A stretch of 64,000 bases of DNA from Algoriphagus iocasae (lineage in GTDB: Bacteria > Bacteroidota > Bacteroidia > Cytophagales > Cyclobacteriaceae), in contig NZ_JACIJO010000001.1 of NCBI RefSeq assembly GCF_014206875.1, forward strand, positions 1,328,680-1,392,679. The letters are read 5' to 3'. The first letter of the stretch is position 1. Each line of letters opens with the position of its first letter. A program made the translations under genes and the position numbers. Of the stretch, positions 33,313 to 40,572 are shown piece by piece. The notes beneath the pieces are model-generated. The model did no database searches, was not told where the DNA came from, and saw only the letters and a list, made by a program, of their open reading frames with translations.

Positions 33313-35727
33313 ATGGCAGAAGTACAACCAATCCCCAAAAATCAATCCTCTCCTGACTTTTCTAAAGAAGCAGTTTTAGCTGACTTTCGTGTGGCTATGC
33401 TCAGTAGGCATGCCTCATTGGTAGGTAGGAAAGAGGTGTTTATGGGGAAAGCAAAATTTGGGATTTTCGGTGACGGAAAAGAACTCGCCCAGATAGCTAT
33501 GGCCCGTGCTTTCCAAATCGGTGATTTCAGATCCGGATATTATCGGGATCAGACATTTATGATGGCGATCGGAGAGCTGACTGTTCAGCAATATTTTGCT
33601 CAGCTATATGCTCATACTGATGTGAATTCAGAACCTGCCAGTGCTGGTAGACTGATGAATGGCCACTTTGCTACCCGTTCATTAAATGAGGATGGAAGCT
33701 GGAAAGAACTAACAAAAATGTATAATTCTGCTGCGGATATTTCTCCGACAGCAGCACAAATGCCTAAACTTCTTGGCTTGGCGTATGCTTCTAAGCTTTT
33801 TAGGGAAAATAAAGGGTTAAAGAATTTCACTGATTTATCCATTCAGGGAAATGAAGTGGCTTGGGGTACGATAGGAAATGCTTCTACTTCGGAAGGCATT
33901 TTCTTCGAATCGATCAATGCTGCTGGAGTAATGCAAGTTCCTATGGTTATCTCGATCTGGGATGATGGATATGGTATTTCTGTTCCTCAGGAATTTCATA
34001 CCACCAAAGGTAGCATTTCAGAAGCTTTAGCTGGTTTTGAAAGATCAGATTCTGAAAAAGGAATTGAGATCATCAAAGTAAAAGGATGGGATTACGAGGG
34101 ATTGATGAATGCATTTTTTCAAGCCGGAAAATTGGCTAGGGAAGAGCATATTCCTGTTTTGATCCATGTGGAGGAAATGACGCAGCCACAAGGACACTCT
34201 ACGTCAGGGTCCCATGAGCGATATAAATCCGCTGAGAGATTGAAGTGGGAGAAAGAGTGGGATTGTATCAGTAAATTCAGAGAATACATTTTAAGCTCAG
34301 AAATCGCGACACCAGAGACTTTGGATAAAATCGAAGCAGAGGTGAAGGCAGATGTCAAAAAGCAAAAAGAAACTGCTTGGTCTGAGTTTTCAAATGATAT
34401 CAAAACAGAGCTTCAGGAAGCTATTCAGCTAATAAAAAATGCGGCTGAACATAGCACTAGAAAAGTGATTTTGACTCAAATGGCAGAAGAACTGTCTCGT
34501 ACGATCAATCCGATTCGAAAAGACGTGATTTCTACTGTTAGAAAAGCATTGTTGACACTTAGATTTGATTCAAATGAGTCTAAGTCAGAGTTGAAAGAAT
34601 GGTATAGAATTCAATCTGAGAAAAATCACGATCGATACAATAGCCATTTGTATAGTGAATCTCAGTGGGGTGTTTTAAATATTGATGAGATTAAGCCAGA
34701 GTTTGATGAGAAATCGGCTTTGATTGACGGTAGAGAAATTCTCCAAAAGTTTTTTGACTATACACTGGAGCACGATCCAAAATTCTTTGCTTTTGGTGAA
34801 GATGTTGGAAAAATCGGAGACGTTAATCAAGCTTTTGCCGGTCTTCAGGCCAAGCATGGTGAATTGAGAGTCTCTGACACAGGTATTCGTGAAGCAACTA
34901 TCGTTGGTCAAGGAATAGGAACTGCATTAAGAGGGTTAAGGCCCGTAGCTGAAATCCAGTATTTAGATTATTTGCTTTATGGGCTTCAGATGCTTGCCGA
35001 TGACTTGGCATGTCTTCAGTACAGAACCAAAGGTGGTCAAAAAGCGCCTTTAATTATTCGTACAAGAGGACATCGATTGGAAGGAGTTTGGCATTCAGGT
35101 TCACCTATAGGAATGATTCTTTCTTCCCTAAGAGGGATGGTTCTTTGTGTACCGAGAGATATGACGCAGGCTGCTGGGATGTATGCCACGTTATTGAAAG
35201 CAGATGAGCCGGCGATAGTAATCGAATGTCTCAATGGCTATCGATTAAAAGAAAAATTACCATCCAATTTGGGTGAATTCACTGTTCCACTTGGTAAACC
35301 AGATATTCTACGCGAAGGCTCTGACATTACCGTAGTGACTTATGGTTCAATGTGTAGAATCGTGATGGAAGCAGCTTCTGAATTGATGGAACTAGGAATC
35401 GATGTAGAGGTTATCGATGCACAAACTTTGCTTCCTTTTGACGTACATGGAATTATCGGAGAGTCTATCAAGAAGACAAACCGGGTGATTTTTGCTGATG
35501 AAGATGTGCCTGGAGGAGCTTCTGCTTATATGTTGCAGCAAGTTCTTGAAAATCAAGAGGTCTTTAGATATTTGGATTCTGAGCCGATGACCATTTCTGC
35601 AAAAGCGCATAGACCGGCATATTCATCAGATGGGGATTATTTCTCGAAACCGAGTCTTGAAGATGTGGTTGAAAAAGTCTATCAAGTCATGCACGAAGTC
35701 AATCCGAAAACATTCCCTGCTTTATAA
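33313..35727 (+). CDS. fused alpha/beta 2-oxoacid dehydrogenase E1 (branched-chain or pyruvate type)
   Basis: The 804-residue protein joins E1-alpha (about 1-400) and E1-beta (about 460-804) in one chain, a form common in Bacteroidota. The alpha half shows SGYYRDQTFMMAIGEL and the thiamine-diphosphate motif region WGTIGNASTSEGIFFE. The beta half shows FAFGEDVGKIGDVNQ, GIREATIVGQGIGTAL, VWHSGSP and a C-terminal domain with VEVIDAQTLLPFD. It decarboxylates a 2-oxoacid and acylates lipoamide on E2. E2/E3 genes are not adjacent, so the substrate is uncertain; the branched-chain enzyme is most likely. It is monocistronic. Confidence 0.9.
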   Translation: MAEVQPIPKNQSSPDFSKEAVLADFRVAMLSRHASLVGRKEVFMGKAKFGIFGDGKELAQIAMARAFQIGDFRSGYYRDQTFMMAIGELTVQQYFAQLYAHTDVNSEPASAGRLMNGHFATRSLNEDGSWKELTKMYNSAADISPTAAQMPKLLGLAYASKLFRENKGLKNFTDLSIQGNEVAWGTIGNASTSEGIFFESINAAGVMQVPMVISIWDDGYGISVPQEFHTTKGSISEALAGFERSDSEKGIEIIKVKGWDYEGLMNAFFQAGKLAREEHIPVLIHVEEMTQPQGHSTSGSHERYKSAERLKWEKEWDCISKFREYILSSEIATPETLDKIEAEVKADVKKQKETAWSEFSNDIKTELQEAIQLIKNAAEHSTRKVILTQMAEELSRTINPIRKDVISTVRKALLTLRFDSNESKSELKEWYRIQSEKNHDRYNSHLYSESQWGVLNIDEIKPEFDEKSALIDGREILQKFFDYTLEHDPKFFAFGEDVGKIGDVNQAFAGLQAKHGELRVSDTGIREATIVGQGIGTALRGLRPVAEIQYLDYLLYGLQMLADDLACLQYRTKGGQKAPLIIRTRGHRLEGVWHSGSPIGMILSSLRGMVLCVPRDMTQAAGMYATLLKADEPAIVIECLNGYRLKEKLPSNLGEFTVPLGKPDILREGSDITVVTYGSMCRIVMEAASELMELGIDVEVIDAQTLLPFDVHGIIGESIKKTNRVIFADEDVPGGASAYMLQQVLENQEVFRYLDSEPMTISAKAHRPAYSSDGDYFSKPSLEDVVEKVYQVMHEVNPKTFPAL

Positions 35728-35734
35728 AAAGAAA

Positions 35735-35760
35735 ACCCTCTTAAAGAGGTTTTTTTTAGT
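35735..35760. terminator. terminator between convergent genes
   Basis: AACC-C-TCTT / AAGAGGTT with a one-base bulge is followed by T8 on the plus strand, and by TTTTCTTTTT on the minus strand. It overlaps the stop of the lipoprotein gene at 35756. Confidence 0.7.
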
Positions 35761-36427
35761 TTCTGGTAATATTTTTCAAAGTGACATCAGGGCTAGTAAC
35801 TTCATTACTTCTATTTAATGCCCGATCTTGAATCTGTACTTCAACTCGAAGGGTATCAGTTCTGAAAATCGATTCCCAACCGGAAGAAAGCATGGCGTAT
35901 TTGATGTTTCCTTCAATGGCCTGATTTTCCTCATCATTTAAAATCCTTGGGAAACGACCGTTGAAAGTGGTGTAAAATGGAGGGTCTTGCCATTTAAATT
36001 CCGTGTATTGACCGTTACGTTTTACAAAAAACTTGATGAAAATATTGTATTGGTTTGGGTTTTGAACGACCCAGATGGTGTCTTTGACAGTTCCATTATT
36101 GATGATCGGATCAATCACCCAATCGATCGGATTGTAACTTGGAGCTTGAGGAGGTCTATTAGAGTATGTGATCAATTCTCCAAAATTATCTCTTTGATAT
36201 TCTACCGAATTAAAAGGCGGGTTGGTTTCAGTCGCTCCTAATCCTAGATCCCCTTCAGCATCTTTGAAATCTAAAGAAACAATCAATGAGTCCGGTCCAG
36301 ATGTTGGGACATATTCGATCGTAGAGAAGCTGATTTCAGGAGTGCTTGGAAAATTATCCGGTGTGTTCACACAGGAAAAACTTACAAGAGCCAAAAAGAA
36401 TATTCCTGAATAGTTTTTGAAACGCAT
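35756..36427 (-). CDS. lipoprotein of unknown function (223 aa)
   Basis: A lipobox (LVSFSC, Cys19) and short signal mark an anchored lipoprotein. The mature part contains SLDFKDAEGDLGLG, a pattern seen in beta-sandwich Bacteroidota lipoproteins, followed by Pro/Asn-rich segments (RPPQAPSYNPIDWVIDP) and EWESIFRT-like strands near the end (GWESIFRTDTLRVEVQIQD). No named family is recognised. It is divergent from the LuxE-like gene with about 70 bases between them. Confidence 0.7.
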   Translation of the reverse strand: MRFKNYSGIFFLALVSFSCVNTPDNFPSTPEISFSTIEYVPTSGPDSLIVSLDFKDAEGDLGLGATETNPPFNSVEYQRDNFGELITYSNRPPQAPSYNPIDWVIDPIINNGTVKDTIWVVQNPNQYNIFIKFFVKRNGQYTEFKWQDPPFYTTFNGRFPRILNDEENQAIEGNIKYAMLSSGWESIFRTDTLRVEVQIQDRALNRSNEVTSPDVTLKNITRN

Positions 36428-36494
36428 AGGGTGAAAGTAAATTTACATCCAAATTGATTGATACCAGCGATTGGACTTCGCAAAATATAAAACG

Positions 36495-37490
36495 ATGCAG
36501 GATTTTAAAAGTTTTTCAGATGCCATTATAGATTTAAAATCTGAGGAGTTCGAATCCTTCGCATTAAAACTTTTTCGATTCCAGGCTTCGGCCAACGAAA
36601 TCTATAAAAAATATGTGGAAGCTCGACAAATTAAAGTTGAGGATGTAAAATCTATCCAAGATATTCCGTTTTTGCCGATTCGTTTTTTTAAAGATTTTCC
36701 TGTGGTGTGTGGAGAAGAAAAGGATTTTCCAGGTTTTTACTCCAGTAGTGGGACTACTGGTATGATTACCAGTAAACATTATTTTTGGTCAGAAAACTGG
36801 TATCTAGAACATGCTCAAAGCCTTTTTGAAAAGGAATTTGGAAAACTCACAGATTTTCATGTTTTGGCTTTACTGCCAGCATATTTAGAAAGAAAGGGGA
36901 GTAGCTTGGTGAGTATGGCTGATCATTTTATTAGAAAAAGTGAATCAGAGCACTCAGGTTTTTACCTATATGATCAAGATGAACTTCTAAGAAAGTTGGA
37001 ATTTCTGGCCAAAGGAAATAGAAAAGTGCTGCTTTTAGGGGTCACATTTGCTTTGCTGGATTTAGCTGAATCAGGAAAATCAATGCCTGAAATGGATAAT
37101 TTGATTGTGATGGAAACTGGCGGGATGAAAGGGAGAAGAAAGGAGATGATCAGAGAAGAAGTTCATGAAATCCTGAAAAAGTTTTTTGAAGTGAAAGAGA
37201 TTCATTCAGAATATGGAATGACCGAAATGATGTCACAGGCATATTCAAAAGGGAATGGAAAATATACCTTACCAACTTCTCTGCGCGTTATGTTGAGAGA
37301 TGTCAATGATCCACTTTCTTGGTCGAATAGGAAACAAGGTGGTATTAACGTGGTGGATTTGGCAAATTTTCATTCCTGTGCCTTTATTGAAACTCAGGAT
37401 TTGGGAAGATTTGATGAAAATGGAGAGCTCGAAGTGCTCGGAAGATTTGATAACAGTGAAATAAGAGGTTGCAATCTTCTGGTGCAGTAA
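36495..37490 (+). CDS. LuxE-like acyl-protein synthetase
   Basis: I prefer ATG 36495 (MQDFKSFSDAI, 331 residues) over a TTG at 36471. The protein matches the LuxE domain of the adenylate-forming superfamily: the P-loop-like FYSSSGTTGMITSKHYF at about 85-100, VLALLPAYLERKGSSLV, VMETGGMKGRRKEMIREEV and HSEYGMTEMMSQAY with the conserved (Y)GMTE core. LuxE activates a fatty acid and passes it to an acceptor. No luxC, luxD or luxAB neighbours are present, so a lipid or natural-product role is more likely than luminescence. The small lipoprotein gene lies 51 bases downstream. Confidence 0.82.
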   Translation: MQDFKSFSDAIIDLKSEEFESFALKLFRFQASANEIYKKYVEARQIKVEDVKSIQDIPFLPIRFFKDFPVVCGEEKDFPGFYSSSGTTGMITSKHYFWSENWYLEHAQSLFEKEFGKLTDFHVLALLPAYLERKGSSLVSMADHFIRKSESEHSGFYLYDQDELLRKLEFLAKGNRKVLLLGVTFALLDLAESGKSMPEMDNLIVMETGGMKGRRKEMIREEVHEILKKFFEVKEIHSEYGMTEMMSQAYSKGNGKYTLPTSLRVMLRDVNDPLSWSNRKQGGINVVDLANFHSCAFIETQDLGRFDENGELEVLGRFDNSEIRGCNLLVQ

Positions 37491-37541
37491 TTGCTATCTT
37501 AAGAATTATTAAACATATTTGATCAGCATAAAATCTGAACT

Positions 37542-37661
37542 ATGAAAAAATTAGCAACAATCGCATTATTGGTAGGTGTATTAGCATTAGGAGCATGTGC
37601 TTCCAGTAAACCTTGTCCTGCTTACGCAAAAGCACCATCTACTGAGAAGCCAAATAGTTAA
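37542..37661 (+). CDS. 39-residue lipoprotein
   Basis: Reading from ATG 37542 to TAA 37659-37661 gives MKKLATIALLVGVLALGACA then a short polar tail SSKPCPAYAKAPSTEKPNS. The signal ends in a perfect lipobox LGAC (Cys19), so the mature lipopeptide is only 21 residues with one further Cys in KPCPAYAK. Such tiny lipoproteins with a (K)PCPAY core occur in Bacteroidota; function unknown. A strong terminator begins right at its stop codon, which supports it being a real transcribed gene. Confidence 0.75.
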   Translation: MKKLATIALLVGVLALGACASSKPCPAYAKAPSTEKPNS

Positions 37662-37698
37662 AAAATATGCTGACCTTAATAGTCAGCATATTTTTTTA
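37661..37698. terminator. bidirectional terminator
   Basis: The stem AAATATGCTGAC / GTCAGCATATTT has A/T tails on both sides. Its loop contains the stop codon (TTA on the plus strand at 37676-37678) of the convergent response-regulator gene. Confidence 0.9.
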
Positions 37699-38833
37699 TG
37701 TCCTCTAGACTGATTTCTGGTTCTCCCAGAATCACCAATCGCTCGATCACGTTTCGTAATTCTCTGATATTTCCTGTCCAAGGGAATTCCTGAAGTTTTT
37801 TCAAAGCTGCAGATGAAATTGATTTTTTGACATCTCCGTTTTCAGAAGCAATGTCTTCAAGAAATTTATCCACCAATAACGGGATGTCCTCTTTTCTTTC
37901 TTTAAGTGCCGGAACTTGAATCAAAATCACACTCAATCTGTGGTATAAATCCTCTCTGAATTTTCCTTCCTTGATTTCGTTTTTGAGATCCTTATTGGTC
38001 GCTGCCAAAACCCGAACATCCACTTTGATGTCTTTATCACTTCCGACTCGATTAATCAGATTTTCCTGAAGTGCTCTTAGAACTTTGGATTGTGCAGAAA
38101 GTGACATGTCACCGATCTCATCCAAAAACAAAGTTCCGCCTTGAGCTTGCTCAAACTTCCCTTGTCTCTGCTTGTGTGCTGAAGTAAAAGCACCTTTCTC
38201 ATGCCCAAATAATTCACTTTCAATCAGTTCGGAAGGGATTGCAGCACAGTTGACTGCTACAAATGGTTCTGAAGATCGATTGCTTTTTGCATGAACCCAG
38301 TGGGCTACCAATTCTTTTCCAGTACCATTTGGACCAGTGATCAACACCCGAGCATCGGTAGGAGCTACTTTTTCAATAGTTCCTTTTACATGCTGGATTG
38401 CAGCAGACTCACCAACCATGTCCAACTTTTTGGAAAGTTTCTTTTTGAGAACTTTCGTTTCAGTTACCAGATTTTTCTTATCCAATGCATTTCGCACGGT
38501 CAGTAAAAGTCTGTTAAGGTCAGGAGGTTTTGGGATGAAGTCGAAAGCACCTTTTTTGGTGGCTTCCACAGCAGTTTCTATACTGCCGTGAGCAGAAATC
38601 ATGATAAATTGAGGGGATTTGTCCAAGGCTTTTGCTTGGTCTAAAACCTCAATTCCATCCATTTTGGGCATTTTGACATCACAAAGGACTAGGTCAAAAT
38701 CTTCTTCCATGAGTTTTTTGAGGCCTTCAGCACCGTCTTGAGCTTCTGAGACATCAAACTTTTCGTACTCTAATATTTCGCGTAATGTAGCTCTGATGAC
38801 TTTCTCGTCATCGATGATCAAAATTTTTGACAT
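37676..38833 (-). CDS. NtrC-type sigma-54 activator response regulator lacking a DNA-binding domain
   Basis: The 385-residue protein has a receiver domain (1-120, phospho-acceptor Asp52 in LVLCDVKMP) and an AAA+ sigma-54 activator domain (about 138-365) with Walker A GPNGTGKE, FGHEKGAFTSA (the L1 loop, Ser replacing Gly of GAFTGA), the Walker B GGTLFLDEIGD and Arg-finger regions. It ends at LEDIKKYADY with no Fis-type helix-turn-helix; family members with one are roughly 70 residues longer. Such truncated activators are found in Bacteroidota. It has no adjacent histidine kinase, and its ATG is 22 bases after the rnpB 3' end. Confidence 0.92.
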   Translation of the reverse strand: MSKILIIDDEKVIRATLREILEYEKFDVSEAQDGAEGLKKLMEEDFDLVLCDVKMPKMDGIEVLDQAKALDKSPQFIMISAHGSIETAVEATKKGAFDFIPKPPDLNRLLLTVRNALDKKNLVTETKVLKKKLSKKLDMVGESAAIQHVKGTIEKVAPTDARVLITGPNGTGKELVAHWVHAKSNRSSEPFVAVNCAAIPSELIESELFGHEKGAFTSAHKQRQGKFEQAQGGTLFLDEIGDMSLSAQSKVLRALQENLINRVGSDKDIKVDVRVLAATNKDLKNEIKEGKFREDLYHRLSVILIQVPALKERKEDIPLLVDKFLEDIASENGDVKKSISSAALKKLQEFPWTGNIRELRNVIERLVILGEPEISLEDIKKYADY

Positions 38834-38855
38834 GGCTCTAATATAAAAGAAAAAA

Positions 38856-39243
38856 GTGCAAGTCTGTAAGCCGGGTTCTGTTTCCTAATGGATAAATCCA
38901 AATAAGAATCTTGTCATTTATCTAGCCCTGACTTTGCAATCAGGATCCATCGATCTACCCATCCCGCGTAAGAACGAGCAACTCTTCTTGGAACTTAATC
39001 CAATGCGGGACCTATTTGATCTTTCAACCCATAAGGTTTGCCTTGCTCCCGATGTCACCACCGGGACGGTGGGCTCTTACTCCACCATTTCACCCTTACC
39101 CATCACTGGGCGGTATATTTTCTGTGGCACTATCTGTAAACTGACCGTCACCAGTCAGCCCCCTTCCCGTTAGGAAGTATGGCGCTCTATGTTGCCCGGA
39201 CTTTCCTCCCCGATATACATCGCGGCGACAAGACGACTTGCAC
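38856..39243 (-). ncRNA. rnpB: RNase P RNA (class A)
   Basis: Read on the minus strand, the sequence contains GAGGAAAGTCCGGGC (P4 5' side) near the beginning, the universal ACAGAA-type and GGGTGAAATGGTGG segments, and AACCCGGCTTACAG (P4 3' side) near the end. The outer helix P1 is GTGCAAGTC (39243-39235) paired with GACTTGCAC (38864-38856), which sets the ends at 388 nt. It is the catalytic RNA that matures tRNA 5' ends. T6 follows P1 on the minus strand and could end the transcript. Confidence 0.95.
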
Positions 39244-39415
39244 GACGTAAAGAACGGAATTTTATCCCAGATGGGTTTTATCCTAAAAGTAAATGGCATA
39301 AAAAACACTCTAATGTCCTGTTTATTAGCTAATGAAAAAGTTTTTAAACAAAAAGATTAACTACCTGTTCTATGTCTGATAGCTATTAAGCTGTTTTTCA
39401 TAGTGCTGGGTTGAG

Positions 39416-39444
39416 CCGCTCTTTCTGAGAGCGGTTCTTTTTTT
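39416..39444 (+). terminator. orphan intrinsic terminator
   Basis: CCGCTCT-TTCTG-AGAGCGG is followed by TTCTTTTTTT on the plus strand. No plus-strand gene lies within 1.7 kb upstream (rnpB and the response regulator are on the minus strand), so an untranslated transcript from about 39250-39415 is implied. It could also be an attenuator before the gene at 39469. Confidence 0.6.
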
Positions 39445-39468
39445 GCCAAATACTCTTAACTTTTTAAA

Positions 39469-39942
39469 ATGAAGCAAGAAAAGAAATTTAAAAAGTTGAT
39501 TAGAGCCATTAATTGGTATCCTCCATATTTTTTTTCAGGGATCAAGGTGATTGACTATTCTGAGGATTATAGGATGTTCAAAGTAAGGCTCAAATTAAGT
39601 TGGTATAATAGAAATTTGATAGGAACAGCATTTGGAGGTTCTTTGTATTCAATGTGTGACCCATTTTTCATGTTTATTCTGATAGCAAATTTAGGATCGG
39701 AATACATAGTCTGGGATAAGTATGCCCATATCGAATTTGTAAAACCTGGTAAAGGGACTGTTTTTGCGACTTTTTCCTTGAGTTCTAAGCAAATAGAGGA
39801 AGTGAAGCTGAAAGTGGATGAACTTGGAAAATACATTTTTGAATTTCCATGTGAGGTAGTGGATAATTCTGGAGTGGTCATTTCGACGCTCAAAAAAGGA
39901 GTTTATGTGAGAAGGAAAGATTTTCAAAAACCAAGATCTTAA
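39469..39942 (+). CDS. DUF4442 hotdog-fold protein
   Basis: The 157-residue protein matches DUF4442: INWYPPYFFSGIKVIDYS, NLIGTAFGGSLYSMCDPFF and YIVWDKYAHIEFVKPGKG. This is a thioesterase-like hotdog fold related to acyl-CoA thioesterases; an Asn/Asp pair around the long helix may be catalytic but activity is unproven. No signal peptide. Its start follows the terminator at 39416-39444 closely (25 bases). The DUF3109 gene follows 49 bases later with its own -7 element. Confidence 0.85.
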   Translation: MKQEKKFKKLIRAINWYPPYFFSGIKVIDYSEDYRMFKVRLKLSWYNRNLIGTAFGGSLYSMCDPFFMFILIANLGSEYIVWDKYAHIEFVKPGKGTVFATFSLSSKQIEEVKLKVDELGKYIFEFPCEVVDNSGVVISTLKKGVYVRRKDFQKPRS

Positions 39943-39964
39943 ATCCCTTTTGGATCAGTTTGCT

Positions 39965-39972
39965 TACCTTTG
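39965..39972 (+). promoter_or_regulatory. possible -7 element for the DUF3109 gene
   Basis: TACCTTTG matches TAnnTTTG and lies 20 bases before ATG 39992. A TTTTG occurs at 39948-39952, but with only about 12 bases of spacing, so the promoter is weakly supported. Confidence 0.35.
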
Positions 39973-39991
39973 GAATCTAATTTGAAACTTT

Positions 39992-40555
39992 ATGATTTTA
40001 GTAGGAAATGCCGTTCTGTCTGATGACATCAAAGAAAACTTTTTTGTCTGTGATTTAGAGGCTTGCAAAGGAGCATGTTGTGTAGAAGGTGATGCTGGAG
40101 CGCCTTTGGAAGATGAAGAGACTAAAATCATTGAGGAGATTTATCCAATTGTCAAAGATTATATCACCGAAGAGGGGAGAAAGGCTATCGAAGAGCAGGG
40201 AACGTGGGTTTTTGATAAAGATGGAGACAAAGGAACTCCAACCATTGGTGACAATAGAGAATGCGCTTATGCACTTTACGATGAAAGAGGAATCCTAAAA
40301 TGTGGAATCGAACAAGCGTATTTGGATGGCAAAATCAGCTGGAAAAAACCAATAAGCTGCCATATGTATCCGATTCGTGTGACTAAATACGATGAGTTTG
40401 ATGCCTTGAACTATGATCGCTGGCATATCTGTGATCCTGCATGTCAATTAGGATCAAGCCTCAAAGTACCGATTTACAAATTTCTCAAAGATGCCTTGAT
40501 TCGTAAATATGGAGAAGCTTGGTATGAGGAATTAGTGAAAGAAATTGAAGGATAG
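39992..40555 (+). CDS. DUF3109 cysteine-rich protein
   Basis: The 187-residue protein contains [19 protein letters not shown] near its start, [18 protein letters not shown] and [12 protein letters not shown], then [11 protein letters not shown]. This matches DUF3109, a YkgJ-like group whose conserved cysteines are suited to bind an Fe-S cluster or zinc. Function is unknown. No signal peptide, so it is cytoplasmic, and it is the last plus-strand gene before the convergent DPP-IV. Confidence 0.88.
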   Translation: MILVGNAVLSDDIKENFFVCDLEACKGACCVEGDAGAPLEDEETKIIEEIYPIVKDYITEEGRKAIEEQGTWVFDKDGDKGTPTIGDNRECAYALYDERGILKCGIEQAYLDGKISWKKPISCHMYPIRVTKYDEFDALNYDRWHICDPACQLGSSLKVPIYKFLKDALIRKYGEAWYEELVKEIEG

Positions 40556-40572
40556 ATTCTTAAAAGAGCTAT

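Noticed and set aside
36471-36494. TTG start for the LuxE-like protein
   Set aside because: An ATG eight codons later (36495) precedes the conserved region and is the simpler choice.
36495-37661. Luminescence or aryl-polyene cluster
   Set aside because: Only a LuxE-like domain is present; luxC, luxD, luciferase and ketosynthase genes are missing nearby.
39312-39359. Fifteen-codon reading frame before the orphan terminator
   Set aside because: Too short, no ribosome site and no recognisable peptide; a non-coding RNA fits better.
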